NCBI GenBank assembly: GCA_016297895.1
Contig: JAEDFS010000027.1
Coordinates: 1 to 26,588, forward strand
Length of the DNA stretch: 26,588 bases
Source: Marvinbryantia sp.
Lineage (GTDB): Bacteria > Bacillota > Clostridia > Lachnospirales > Lachnospiraceae
Reading direction: 5' to 3'
Shown here: one piece after another, positions 7,321-15,443 of the stretch
Layout: each line of letters begins with the position of its first letter
Numbering within the stretch: position 1 is the first letter of the stretch
Made by a program: the position numbers and the translations under genes
The notes under the pieces: model-generated
The model's database searches: none
Told to the model about the DNA's origin: nothing
Seen by the model: the letters and a program-made list of their open reading frames with translations, nothing else

Positions 7321-7360
7321 AGAATCATTCTCCTAGAAACTAATTTCCAGGAGGGATTCT
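7321..7360 (+). promoter_or_regulatory. sigG leader hairpin sequestering the Shine-Dalgarno
   Basis: Three helices stack. AGAATC (7321-7326) pairs with GATTCT (7355-7360), CTCCT (7330-7334) with AGGAG (7349-7353), and GAAA (7336-7339) with TTTC (7344-7347), closed by a CTAA loop. The only interruptions are a 3x1 internal loop and one A-C mismatch. The whole ribosome binding site AGGAGG (7349-7354) is buried. See the findings for its likely meaning. Confidence 0.7.
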
Positions 7361-7364
7361 TGCA

Positions 7365-8144
7365 ATGGCACTTAATAAAGTTGAAATATGCGGAGTCGAT
7401 ACTTCAAAGCTTCCGGTGTTGGGAAGCGAGGAGAAGGAGGAGCTGTTCCGGAGAATCAAGGAGGGGGACCGGGAAGCCAGGGAACGCTACATTAAGGGAA
7501 ACTTAAGATTAGTGTTAAGTGTGATCAAACGTTTTTCGGGGAGCAATGAGAATGTGGATGACCTGTTTCAGATCGGCTGTATAGGGCTTATGAAAGCAAT
7601 CGATAATTTTAACACGGAGCTGGATGTGAAGTTTTCCACCTATGCGGTTCCCATGATCATCGGAGAGATCCGCCGGTATCTCAGGGATAACAATTCTATC
7701 CGTGTCAGCAGGTCCCTGCGGGATACGGCATATAAAGCCATGTATACCCGTGAAGCGTTTATGAAAAAGCATCTGAAAGAGCCCACCATTCATGAAATCG
7801 CAGAGGAGATCGGAATTCCCAAGGAAGAGATCGTGTATGCCATGGATGCAGTCCAAAGTCCCATCAGTCTGTATGATCCGGTCTATTCTGAGGGTGGTGA
7901 TGCCCTGTATGTGATGGATCAGGTCAGTGATAAAAAAAATAAAGAAGAAAACTGGGTGGAATCCATTGCTTTGCAGGAAGCCATGGACAGACTTCAGGAA
8001 CGGGAGAGGAAGATCATTGATATGAGATATTTTGAAGGAAAGACTCAGATGGAAGTGGCGGAGGAGATCCAAATTTCTCAGGCTCAGGTAAGCAGACTGG
8101 AAAAGAATGCCCTGAAGACCATGAGAAACTATCTGAGGAACTAA
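7365..8144 (+). CDS. sigG: RNA polymerase sporulation sigma factor SigG
   Basis: SigG drives late transcription in the forespore, including genes for spore DNA-protecting proteins and germination receptors. The 259-residue sequence opens with NKVEICGVDTSKLPVL, a near-identity signature of SigG that is also where the anti-sigma factor Gin/SpoIIAB acts in Bacillus. It continues through NGNLRLVLSVI-type region 2.1 (here KGNLRLVLSVIKRF), DDLFQIGCIGLMKAIDNF, STYAVPMIIGEIRRYLRDN and NSIRVSRSLRD, and ends with the region 4 helix-turn-helix QMEVAEEIQISQAQVSRLEK. The start is ATG 7365, 10 bases after AGGAGG. The order differs from the usual compact sigE-sigG pair: four chaperone-island genes lie between. 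The gene converges on the ylmC/ymxH-like gene with only 10 bases between the stops and no visible terminator. Confidence 0.97.
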   Translation: MALNKVEICGVDTSKLPVLGSEEKEELFRRIKEGDREARERYIKGNLRLVLSVIKRFSGSNENVDDLFQIGCIGLMKAIDNFNTELDVKFSTYAVPMIIGEIRRYLRDNNSIRVSRSLRDTAYKAMYTREAFMKKHLKEPTIHEIAEEIGIPKEEIVYAMDAVQSPISLYDPVYSEGGDALYVMDQVSDKKNKEENWVESIALQEAMDRLQERERKIIDMRYFEGKTQMEVAEEIQISQAQVSRLEKNALKTMRNYLRN

Positions 8145-8154
8145 AGGCTTTGGA

Positions 8155-8406
8155 TCACTTTTTCCGGCATTTCTCTTCATCAATTTCTACCAGAATGATC
8201 TCTTCTCCAATCTGGCAGATACATTTCCAGGGAATGATACATTCATGATCCCGGCCCCAGAAGGATGGAAAACGTCCGGGGCCCGGGACGATCAAAGCGG
8301 CGATACAGCCGGTTTTTTCTTCAATTTCCACATCAATGACGCAGCCAAGAGAAGAGCAGGTGCAGACATTGATGACTTCTTTCTGACGCAATTCGCAGAG
8401 CCTCAT
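8155..8406 (-). CDS. YlmC/YmxH-family sporulation protein (PRC-barrel)
   Basis: This 83-residue protein reads MRLCELRQKEVINV, then alternating beta strands of the PRC-barrel type (GCVIDVEIEEKTGCIAALIVPG), then FWGRDHECIIPWKCICQIGEEIILVEI. The block ending in IPW.....IG..IILV is characteristic of the YlmC/YmxH family, which accompanies sporulation genes across Firmicutes; its biochemical role is unknown. It is short but complete. AGGAGGG stands upstream of the start on the minus strand. It has five cysteines, which is high for its size. It points towards sigG, tail to tail, and its upstream region is shared with the divergent nrdR promoter. Confidence 0.88.
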   Translation of the reverse strand: MRLCELRQKEVINVCTCSSLGCVIDVEIEEKTGCIAALIVPGPGRFPSFWGRDHECIIPWKCICQIGEEIILVEIDEEKCRKK

Positions 8407-8429
8407 AGTACCGATCCCTCCTTGTTATG

Positions 8430-8439
8430 ATAGTATATG
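8430..8439 (-). promoter_or_regulatory. Candidate -10 of the ylmC/ymxH-like gene
   Basis: Read on the minus strand this is CATATACTAT, one mismatch from the SigE -10 consensus CATACANT and also containing a SigA-like TATACT. No convincing -35 of either type was found, so the sigma factor is undecided. It lies about 25 bases upstream of the start. Confidence 0.35.
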
Positions 8440-8488
8440 AAACAGAGACAGAAGATGTGCCCGGAAGCGTGTTTTTTTCGCTGCCAGA

Positions 8489-8518
8489 TTGACATACAGT
8501 CTTTATGTGGGTTATACT
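8489..8518 (+). promoter_or_regulatory. SigA-type promoter for nrdR
   Basis: TTGACA (8489-8494) and TATACT (8513-8518) are separated by 18 bp. The predicted transcript starts about 65 bases before the nrdR ATG. Confidence 0.7.
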
Positions 8519-8589
8519 CAAAGAGAAAGTGATTCGGCCTGTGCTGAACAGTTAGAAGGTATCATAAAAAAACGGGGAGGAATAATAGC

Positions 8590-9039
8590 ATGAAGTGCCC
8601 TTTTTGTAATCAGGATAATACCAGAGTGGTAGATTCCAGACCGGCTGATGATAACAGTTCCATTCGCCGCCGTCGTCTCTGTGATGAGTGTGGAAAACGC
8701 TTTACCACATATGAGAAGGTAGAGACCATACCACTGATCGTGATCAAGAAAGATCAGAACAGGGAACAGTATGACAGAAGAAAAATTGAAGACGGTGTTC
8801 TTCGGGCATGCTATAAGAGACCGATTCCCGCTCAGCAGATCAATGATACCATTGACAGGATCGAGACTGAGATCTTTAACAGAGAGGAACGGGAAATTGC
8901 CAGCAATGTCATCGGTGAAATTGTCATGGAGCGCCTGAAAGGTCTTGACCCTGTGGCCTATGTAAGATTTGCATCAGTATACCGTGAGTTCAAAGATGTG
9001 AATACATTTATGGATGAGTTGAAAAAAATCCTGCATTGA
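8590..9039 (+). CDS. nrdR: NrdR, transcriptional repressor of ribonucleotide reductase genes
   Basis: NrdR senses dATP/ATP and represses ribonucleotide reductase genes. The 149-residue length is typical. The N-terminal zinc ribbon has C3-x2-C6 and C31-x2-C34, with the family's RRRRLCDECGKRFTTYE block between them. The ATP-cone domain follows from about residue 46, with VIKKDQNREQYDRRKIEDGV and the C-terminal YVRFASVYREFKD. GGGGAGGA precedes the ATG. It has its own promoter and terminator. In many Clostridia nrdR lies next to sigG and ylmC/ymxH, so its location here is normal. No NrdR box or nrd gene is in the window, so its targets lie elsewhere. Confidence 0.97.
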   Translation: MKCPFCNQDNTRVVDSRPADDNSSIRRRRLCDECGKRFTTYEKVETIPLIVIKKDQNREQYDRRKIEDGVLRACYKRPIPAQQINDTIDRIETEIFNREEREIASNVIGEIVMERLKGLDPVAYVRFASVYREFKDVNTFMDELKKILH

Positions 9040-9045
9040 AGATGA

Positions 9046-9070
9046 GAATGTGCTGCGGCACATTCTTTTT
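9046..9070 (+). terminator. Intrinsic terminator after nrdR
   Basis: GAATGTGC (9046-9053) pairs perfectly with GCACATTC (9058-9065) around TGCG, followed by five T. It lies only 20 bases before the next start codon, so the downstream operon depends on read-through or on a promoter inside nrdR. Confidence 0.85.
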
Positions 9071-9090
9071 GCAAAAGGAAGGAGATCCCT

Positions 9091-12000
9091 TTGAAAAAAA
9101 GAATCACAGATTTGCTGAATGGAAAAATAGATTATGTACCGGAATCTTTTGAGATCTCGGTGGAAAAGATTGAGGGGACAGCTTCGGAAGGTATCGGTTT
9201 TCGAGGAAAGTTTTCCATCAAAGCCCAGGAAGGAAAAAGCGTGCAGGGATTTTTATACTCTACGAATGTGCGGGCGGGCTTTTCACCGTCCGTTTTTTTT
9301 TCCAGCAGGGAGACATTTACTTATGAGATCGACACGAGAGGAATGAAACCGGGAAGTGTGGTGGAGGGAAGCTTTTATATCTGTACCACATCCGGAGAGT
9401 TTCAGCTCCCTTACTGTATCCGAATCGAGGAGAAAAAAGAAGAGAGTGTTCTCACACCCTGTATGAGTCCGGAAGAATTTAAAGAGCTTGCCAGGAAGGA
9501 TTTCCCACGGGCATATGTGTTCTTCGTATCCAGAGAATTCCCCCTGCTGCTGGAAAAGTGGGGGACGGCATATACGGCATTGTATCATGGTCTTCGGGGC
9601 AGAACGGTCAGTTATCACAGTCTGGAGCAGTTCCTGACGGGAAGCGGGCTGAAGGAGTCGCTGCGTTTCGAAATGGAGACCGATCATGTGTATCTTCATG
9701 ATGTGGAGGAAACAACCAGAGAAGAGCTGGTTCTGGTAAAGAAAAACTGGGGCTTTTGTGAGATCGGGATCTCCTGTGAGGGGGATTTTCTGACTGTGGA
9801 AAGGACTCATATCACAACGGACGAGTTTGTGGGAAGTGTGTATCACATTTGTTATATGATTCACAGAGAAAAACTTCACAGCGGCAGAAATTTTGCCAGG
9901 ATCACGGTCAAAGCCGGCTGTGAGACGTATTCCTGTGTCATTGAAGTGCGCAGAGCGGAAACCCTGATTTCCGGGAAGCAGTTGCATCAGCAGAAACTGG
10001 AGATCACAAGGATGATGTCTGCCGGCATTGATTACTGTGCACAGAGGATGGGTCAGCAGGAATGGGCAGGTCTTTCCCTGAGCAGTATGGAAAATTATAA
10101 AAAAGCAGGAGGAAATCATATTTTCTTTGGCCTGTATGAGATCTATCTGCGTTTTCATCTGGAAGACCATCTGGAAGCGGATCTGATGCTGCAGGAGATC
10201 ACAGATCGGAAAGAAGAGCTGATCATCCCTCAGTGGAAAGGCTTTTATCTGTATCTGACGACGTTTCAAAACAGGGAAAAAGAGTATCTGGAGTATGTGC
10301 AGGATGAGATCCGGAAGCTGTATCTGGAAAATCAGGAGAACTGGATTCTGCAGTGGCTGATGTTCCGGATAAATGCTCATCTGATCAAAAATGATGCGGA
10401 AAAGCTGGATCTGATTCGCCGTCAGTATCTTTGCGGCTGTAAAAGTCCCGTTCTGTACATGGAAGCTTATCTGATCATGAAAAAGGAGCCGCTGATGCTG
10501 CGAAGCCTCGAAAAGTTTGAGGTGCATTTGCTTCGCTTTATCTGCAGGGAACATTTGCTGGATCGGGAGATCTGCGGACAGACAGCCCAGCTTGCCTGCC
10601 GGTGCCAGCGGTTTGAACCGGTGTTATTCAGGGTACTCTGCCGCTGCTTTGAGGTATATCCTTCGAAAAAATTACTTACGGCTATCTGTACCATGCTGAT
10701 CAAGGGACAGAAAAACAGCAGGGAATACCGCAAATGGTTTGAACTTGGAGTGCAGCAGGATGTGCGCATTACCGGCCTGTATGAATACTATGCAGAAACC
10801 ATGGAAGAGCTCAATGACAAGCTGCTGCCCCAGGCGGTGAGAATGTATTTTATTTATCACAACACTCTTGATTATGTGAAAAAGGCAGCCATTTATGCGA
10901 ATATCATCCGAAATCGGAGCCGGGATCCCAAAACCTATGAAAACTATCGTCCAGCCATGGAGCTTTTCATGGAGGAACAGCTTCTGGCAGGCAGGATCAA
11001 CCGGGATCTGGCACTATTATATGACGTCCTGCTGACCAGGATGGTACTGGATGTTCCGCTGGCAAAAGGCCTGGAAAAAGTACTGTTTACTTATGAGATC
11101 TGTTGTGACGATCCCGGCATGCGGCATGTCATTGTAACACATGAACAGTTTGGTCAGGAGCAGAGGGTACAACTGACAGAAGGAAGGGCTTATGTCAGAA
11201 TATTCAGTCCATACTGCAGCATTTTGCTGGAAGACGGAGAAGGAAAGCGGTATGGAGATTCGGGCCTATATCGCATCGAGCGGCTTCTTAACAGGCCGGA
11301 GTTTGAAGTATACTGCAGGGAGATCCTGGAAGTGCCGGAAGGTCTTCTGATCTATGACTGCTGCAGCCAGTCTGAAGAACCGCAGATCACGAAGGAGAAT
11401 GCGGAAAGCTTTGGAAAGATGATGCGGCTGGATACGATCCGCCCGTCTTTTAAAAAGAATATTCAGAATAAGCTGGTAGAATACTATGCAGCCCATCCGG
11501 ATGGAGAGGGTCTGGAGGAGTTTTTAAAGAATGCAGATCAGAACTGGATTCTGGAGGAACACAAAAAAGAATATGTAGAACTTCTGGCAGAGACAGGATC
11601 GTGCGGGGAGGCCTATAAGATCGTCAGCCGTTACGGGGGAGAGGATGTGTCGCCTGCCGTTATGGTGAAGATCTGCAGTTATGAAGTGCGGGAGCGGGAA
11701 TATGAGGAAGACCGGCTTCTGACCGCATTATGCATCCAGTGCTTTATGGGAGGCGTTTACGGGGAGGATATGTTGAAATACCTGATCCTTTATTATGAAG
11801 GACCGGTGGAAACCATGAAGCAGCTGTGGAGAGCGGCTCAGGGATTTGAACTGGAGGTTTTCGTGCTGGAGGAACGGATCCTTACCATGCTGCTGTTCAT
11901 GCAGGAAGGAACGGATCATACAGAGGATCTGTTTGAGGATTACTGGAAGCATCAGGGAAGGAGCAAACTGTGCAGAGCGTATGCGACATTGATGTCTTAC

Positions 12001-12618
12001 CGGTATTTTGTGAAAGAGGAGCCGGTGAAAGACAGCGTGTTTGCATATATGGAGCAGATGATGCTTGGAACGGTTCATGTGGCGGATGTCTGCCGTCTTG
12101 CCCTGCTCAGGTTTTATGCGGGCCTTACAAATCCGACTCAGGGGCAGAAAAAATGGCGGGATTACCTGCTTGGAAAGTATCTGGGGGAGGAAATGCATTT
12201 TGCATTTTACGGAAAACTGCCGGAACGGCTGAGAAGAGAATATCATCTGGAGGATAAGTTTGTGGTGGAATACCGCACGGATCCGGCAGACGATGTGATC
12301 CTTCACTATCGGCTCAATGACGGGAAAGAAAAGAGTCTGCTGATGAAGAATACCTTTGAGGGAATCTTTACAAAAGAATTCGTACTCTTTTATACGGATC
12401 GTCTGACCTGGCATTTTACGGTGGAGAGAAATGGAAAGAAGACGGACACACCGGATCAGACCTATGTTCATTCCAGAAGATCAGCAAGAGGAAGCTACAC
12501 CCGTTATGATCTGCTGAACCGGATGGAAGAGGCACTGCAGAAGAAGAATGAAGCGATGTATCAGGAAGTGCTGGAGCAGTATATCGGGCAGCAGCATCTG
12601 GTGGAAGAACTGTTTTAA
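9091..12618 (+). CDS. Giant cytosolic beta/helical-repeat protein, DUF5717-like
   Basis: This 1175-residue protein starts at a TTG codon behind GGAAGGAG. It has no signal peptide or membrane helix, so it should be cytosolic. Two beta-rich, immunoglobulin-like stretches (about 10-115 and 205-290) are followed by a long helical-repeat region (about 300-665) with TPR-like periodicity. A beta-rich insert (about 675-735, around VIVTHEQFGQEQRVQL) separates it from a second helical part, and a final beta segment (about 1050-1110) precedes a helical C terminus. The architecture and its partner gene match the DUF5717 family of Lachnospiraceae as I remember it; its function is undescribed. It is the first gene of a three-gene operon, 24 bases before a DUF5716-like gene. 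The repeats suggest a scaffold that binds the other two products; that is inference. Confidence 0.8.
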   Translation: MKKRITDLLNGKIDYVPESFEISVEKIEGTASEGIGFRGKFSIKAQEGKSVQGFLYSTNVRAGFSPSVFFSSRETFTYEIDTRGMKPGSVVEGSFYICTTSGEFQLPYCIRIEEKKEESVLTPCMSPEEFKELARKDFPRAYVFFVSREFPLLLEKWGTAYTALYHGLRGRTVSYHSLEQFLTGSGLKESLRFEMETDHVYLHDVEETTREELVLVKKNWGFCEIGISCEGDFLTVERTHITTDEFVGSVYHICYMIHREKLHSGRNFARITVKAGCETYSCVIEVRRAETLISGKQLHQQKLEITRMMSAGIDYCAQRMGQQEWAGLSLSSMENYKKAGGNHIFFGLYEIYLRFHLEDHLEADLMLQEITDRKEELIIPQWKGFYLYLTTFQNREKEYLEYVQDEIRKLYLENQENWILQWLMFRINAHLIKNDAEKLDLIRRQYLCGCKSPVLYMEAYLIMKKEPLMLRSLEKFEVHLLRFICREHLLDREICGQTAQLACRCQRFEPVLFRVLCRCFEVYPSKKLLTAICTMLIKGQKNSREYRKWFELGVQQDVRITGLYEYYAETMEELNDKLLPQAVRMYFIYHNTLDYVKKAAIYANIIRNRSRDPKTYENYRPAMELFMEEQLLAGRINRDLALLYDVLLTRMVLDVPLAKGLEKVLFTYEICCDDPGMRHVIVTHEQFGQEQRVQLTEGRAYVRIFSPYCSILLEDGEGKRYGDSGLYRIERLLNRPEFEVYCREILEVPEGLLIYDCCSQSEEPQITKENAESFGKMMRLDTIRPSFKKNIQNKLVEYYAAHPDGEGLEEFLKNADQNWILEEHKKEYVELLAETGSCGEAYKIVSRYGGEDVSPAVMVKICSYEVREREYEEDRLLTALCIQCFMGGVYGEDMLKYLILYYEGPVETMKQLWRAAQGFELEVFVLEERILTMLLFMQEGTDHTEDLFEDYWKHQGRSKLCRAYATLMSYRYFVKEEPVKDSVFAYMEQMMLGTVHVADVCRLALLRFYAGLTNPTQGQKKWRDYLLGKYLGEEMHFAFYGKLPERLRREYHLEDKFVVEYRTDPADDVILHYRLNDGKEKSLLMKNTFEGIFTKEFVLFYTDRLTWHFTVERNGKKTDTPDQTYVHSRRSARGSYTRYDLLNRMEEALQKKNEAMYQEVLEQYIGQQHLVEELF

Positions 12619-12642
12619 AAGTATACATTTAGGAGAAATTAC

Positions 12643-13797
12643 ATGAGCAGAACCATAATCGGACTGGATCTGGACAGGGAGTTTTCGCAGATCTCATATT
12701 ACAGTGAAAGAAATATGGAACCGGAGACCGTGAGTATCATGGAAAATCAGGATAAATATCTGATTCCAACCCCGCAGGATCTGTTTTCGGTCATAGAGGA
12801 AGCAATGGATCTTGGGGTCATGAGTCTGGCTAATTTTTTGAAGACCTGTATTTCTTTTGTCCGTACGGCCACAGAGATGCAGCAGGTCTATATGATGGTC
12901 ACGATGAAAGAAATATGCGCTCCCTGGATCGAGGCAGTGAGAAATGCCTGTGAGATGCTGGGAATGAATCGGGAAAATGTATGGCTTCAGACTCATCGGG
13001 AGAGCCTGTTCTGTTATACCTTAAATCAACGCAGGGATCTGTGGTCCCATAAGGTGGCATTGTTTGAATATGAAGAGTCAAAGATCTCTTCTTATATGCT
13101 GGAGACAGATTACGGGACCCGTCCCGCTCTTGTAACGGTGACTCCCGGGGAGGTGCTGTCTCTGGAAAACAGAAAACGGATTGGCGGGGAAGAATGGAAC
13201 CGGAAGAGGGACGAACTCTTTCTGGAACTGATCCGTCGTACCTTTGCGGAATCCAACGTTTCCTCCACGTTTCTGGTTGGGGACAGCTTTGATAAAACCT
13301 GGGCAGTGAACTCTCTTTCGTTTCTCTGCAGAAAACGTCATGTGTTTCAGGGAAGAAACCTGTATACAAAAGGGGCCTGCTTCGGGGCATGTCAGCATCT
13401 GGGAATCATTAAGACTCTGGACGGATTTCTGTACAAAAGTGAGGATATGGTAGAGTATAATATCAGTATGGAAATGGAGATCAGGGGGAAGCTTACGAAT
13501 TACCTGCTGATCGGTGCAGGCGTAAACTGGTTTGATGCGGAATATACCTGTGAATTCATGCTGGATGAGACAGAAGAGATTGTGATTTATGCAAAATCCA
13601 TGTTGGGAGGACCGGTTTCCAGTTATACGATCGAGCTGAAAAATCTGCCAAAGAGACCGGCAAGAACCACCAGACTGCAGATGAAAGCTGCTTTCACGGC
13701 TGCAGACCGATGCAGAATCATACTTCGTGATCTTGGATTTGGCGAGTTTTTCCCGCCATCCGGATTATCATGGGAAAGCACGCTGAAACTGAACTGA
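12643..13797 (+). CDS. DUF5716-like protein, probable degenerate actin/Hsp70 fold
   Basis: The 384-residue protein opens IIGLDLDREFSQISYYS, which has the shape of the phosphate-1 strand-turn-strand of the ASKHA (actin, sugar kinase, Hsp70) superfamily. Later segments fall in the order expected for that fold: VYMMVTMKE, LQTHRESLFCYTLN (position of the Hsp70 NEPTAAALAYG helix), HKVALFEYEESKISSYML (position of phosphate-2), STFLVGDSFDKTW (position of the adenosine motif) and GACFGACQHLG. The glycines of the phosphate-2 loop are absent, so ATP hydrolysis is doubtful. A beta-rich tail follows (about 280-384). From memory this matches DUF5716, commonly next to DUF5717. AGGAGAAAT precedes the ATG. 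Its role is unknown; a nucleotide-sensing or structural platform for the giant neighbour is a reasonable inference. Confidence 0.78.
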   Translation: MSRTIIGLDLDREFSQISYYSERNMEPETVSIMENQDKYLIPTPQDLFSVIEEAMDLGVMSLANFLKTCISFVRTATEMQQVYMMVTMKEICAPWIEAVRNACEMLGMNRENVWLQTHRESLFCYTLNQRRDLWSHKVALFEYEESKISSYMLETDYGTRPALVTVTPGEVLSLENRKRIGGEEWNRKRDELFLELIRRTFAESNVSSTFLVGDSFDKTWAVNSLSFLCRKRHVFQGRNLYTKGACFGACQHLGIIKTLDGFLYKSEDMVEYNISMEMEIRGKLTNYLLIGAGVNWFDAEYTCEFMLDETEEIVIYAKSMLGGPVSSYTIELKNLPKRPARTTRLQMKAAFTAADRCRIILRDLGFGEFFPPSGLSWESTLKLN

Positions 13798-13811
13798 GAA
13801 AGGAGGTACAG

Positions 13812-14603
13812 ATGAGCGGTTATTATCTTTGCAGGACACCCCGGGCAAGGAGGCCCTTTGAGATCGAGAGCATAGGAATCTCTATCTATTCCATTGAAGA
13901 ATTGTGCTATTATCTCAGCGAAAATGTCTATCTGATCGATGAGACCATTATCAATCAGAAGCTCTGTATCTGGATCGGGGAAGAACTGGGATTGACAAGA
14001 CTGTCAAAAATACTGACCCGTTCTCTGGAAAAAGGAGAAGATCTGGTCTCCTTTTTGATGCCGGTCTTTAAGGAGTGCGGATATCTGAAAGAAGAGCAGC
14101 TTAAGTATTTCCGGGAACAGCTTCAGGATATTCAGATCGAGCCGCAGGATACCAGACGGAAGATGAAGGCAGATTATCTCACAAATTATGGGATGTATGT
14201 CAGTGCGATCGGAGAATATGAGAAGATTCTGGAACACCGGAGTCCGGGAAGGCTGGGTATTCAGTTTTACGCTTCGGTGCTTGAAAGCATGGCAGGCGCT
14301 TATGCCCGGATGTTCCGGTTTGAGGAGGCTGCTCAGTGTCTCTGGCAGTCTTACCAGGTCCTGAAATCAAAAAAAGTATATGAGAAATATCTCCGTCTGC
14401 TGCCGCTTTTCCTTCCGGAACGGGCTTATCTGGAACGCCTGGCGGAGATCAAAGCGGACCGCACCGAGGCTCACCGGTTAAAAGATGAGACAAAGGCGAT
14501 GATGCTGGAGGGACAGGAAACGGAGACGGCACTTCAGTGGAAGTGCGAGGATCCCGAAAAAATGATTGAAAAATTAAAAGAAGAATATTTGAGAATCAGC
14601 TAA
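13812..14603 (+). CDS. Helical TPR-like protein, third gene of the DUF5717/DUF5716 operon
   Basis: I place the start at ATG 13812 behind AAGGAGG, 14 bases after the previous stop; an open frame from 13770 would overlap that gene and lacks a ribosome site. The 263 residues have no signal peptide. The N terminus reads MSGYYLCRTPRARRPFEI and is followed by SIEELCYYLSENVYLIDE; the rest is helical. Residues about 115-200 (YGMYVSAIGEYEKILE and MAGAYARMFRFEEAAQCLWQSYQ) have the spacing of two TPR repeats. I do not recognise a named family with certainty. Its position and tight spacing make it a component of the same system as the two upstream genes. The operon ends at the shared terminator 14602-14648. 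Confidence 0.72.
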   Translation: MSGYYLCRTPRARRPFEIESIGISIYSIEELCYYLSENVYLIDETIINQKLCIWIGEELGLTRLSKILTRSLEKGEDLVSFLMPVFKECGYLKEEQLKYFREQLQDIQIEPQDTRRKMKADYLTNYGMYVSAIGEYEKILEHRSPGRLGIQFYASVLESMAGAYARMFRFEEAAQCLWQSYQVLKSKKVYEKYLRLLPLFLPERAYLERLAEIKADRTEAHRLKDETKAMMLEGQETETALQWKCEDPEKMIEKLKEEYLRIS

Positions 14604-14648
14604 AAAGAACTGCCGTCCTGTGACGAAATCAGGATGGCAGTTCTTTTT
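14602..14648. terminator. Bidirectional terminator between convergent operons
   Basis: AAAAAGAACTGCCGTCCTG (14602-14620) pairs with CAGGATGGCAGTTCTTTTT (14630-14648) with one G-T wobble around a 9-base loop. The A and T runs at both ends let it stop transcription from the DUF5717 operon and from the ABC transporter operon on the other strand. Confidence 0.9.
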
Positions 14649-15432
14649 AACCCTTTGTATAACGTGATAAAAACTGTTTGGTACGTTCTTCCTTTGGATG
14701 ATTGATGACTTCCTTTGCAATTCCCTGTTCTACGATCAGACCTCCGTCCATAAAGATGACCTGATCTGCCACATCCCGGGCAAATGCCATTTCATGGGTA
14801 ACGATGATCATGGTGGTCTTGCACTCAGCCAGGCCCCGGATCACTTTTAAGACTTCTCCGGTCAGCTCCGGATCCAGAGCTGAGGTGGGTTCATCAAAGC
14901 AGAGAATATCCGGTTGTAAAGCCAGTGCCCTGGCAATGGCTACGCGCTGCTGCTGACCGCCGGAAAGCTGATGCGGATAATGCCAGGCACGTTCCGATAG
15001 ACCCATCTGATTTAACAGTTTCATACCGTGCAGTTCGATCTGTTCCACAATCTGCTTTCTGTTCTGTTTGAAATCTGGTTTCTCCTTTGCCAGAAGCCGT
15101 TCGGCAAGGGTAACATTTTCCAGAGCTGTGTATTGGGGAAACAGGTTAAAGGATTGAAACACCATTCCGAAATGGAGGCGCTTTGTGCGGATATCCTTTT
15201 CATTTTCCGAAGCAGGTCTGGCAGCGTCAAACAGAACATTTCCTTTTACTGCGATGGTTCCGCGGTCAGGTGTTTCCAGAAAGTTCAGACAGCGCAGCAG
15301 AGTTGTTTTTCCTGAGCCGGATGACCCTATGATGGCGATGGCTTTTCCTTCATCCAACTGAAAGCTGACATCTTCCAGTACTTTGGTCTTTTCAAAGTGT
15401 TTTTCAATATGATTCACTTCCAATATTGCCAT
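14647..15432 (-). CDS. Polar amino acid-type ABC transporter, ATP-binding protein
   Basis: This is the ATPase of a GlnQ/ArtM/HisP-type importer. It has the Walker A motif GSSGSGKTT at residues 36-44, the Q-loop FQSFNLFPQ near 92-100, the signature LSGGQQQR from 156, Walker B ILCFDEPTSALD ending in D180-E181, and the switch histidine in IVTHEM. At 261 residues it is slightly longer than the usual 240, because of extra charged helix around 112-145. AGGAGG stands just upstream of the start. It is the last gene of the minus-strand operon, 11 bases after the permease gene. The substrate cannot be told from this subunit, and the unusual binding protein of the same operon makes a plain amino acid assignment uncertain. 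Confidence 0.95.
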   Translation of the reverse strand: MAILEVNHIEKHFEKTKVLEDVSFQLDEGKAIAIIGSSGSGKTTLLRCLNFLETPDRGTIAVKGNVLFDAARPASENEKDIRTKRLHFGMVFQSFNLFPQYTALENVTLAERLLAKEKPDFKQNRKQIVEQIELHGMKLLNQMGLSERAWHYPHQLSGGQQQRVAIARALALQPDILCFDEPTSALDPELTGEVLKVIRGLAECKTTMIIVTHEMAFARDVADQVIFMDGGLIVEQGIAKEVINHPKEERTKQFLSRYTKG

Positions 15433-15443
15433 GGGATGCCTCC

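Noticed and set aside
9283..10554. Long open frame of 423 codons on the minus strand
   Set aside because: It lies wholly inside the DUF5717-like gene, has no ribosome binding site, and gives an unrecognisable His/Gln/Leu-rich product; a shadow of the sense codon usage.
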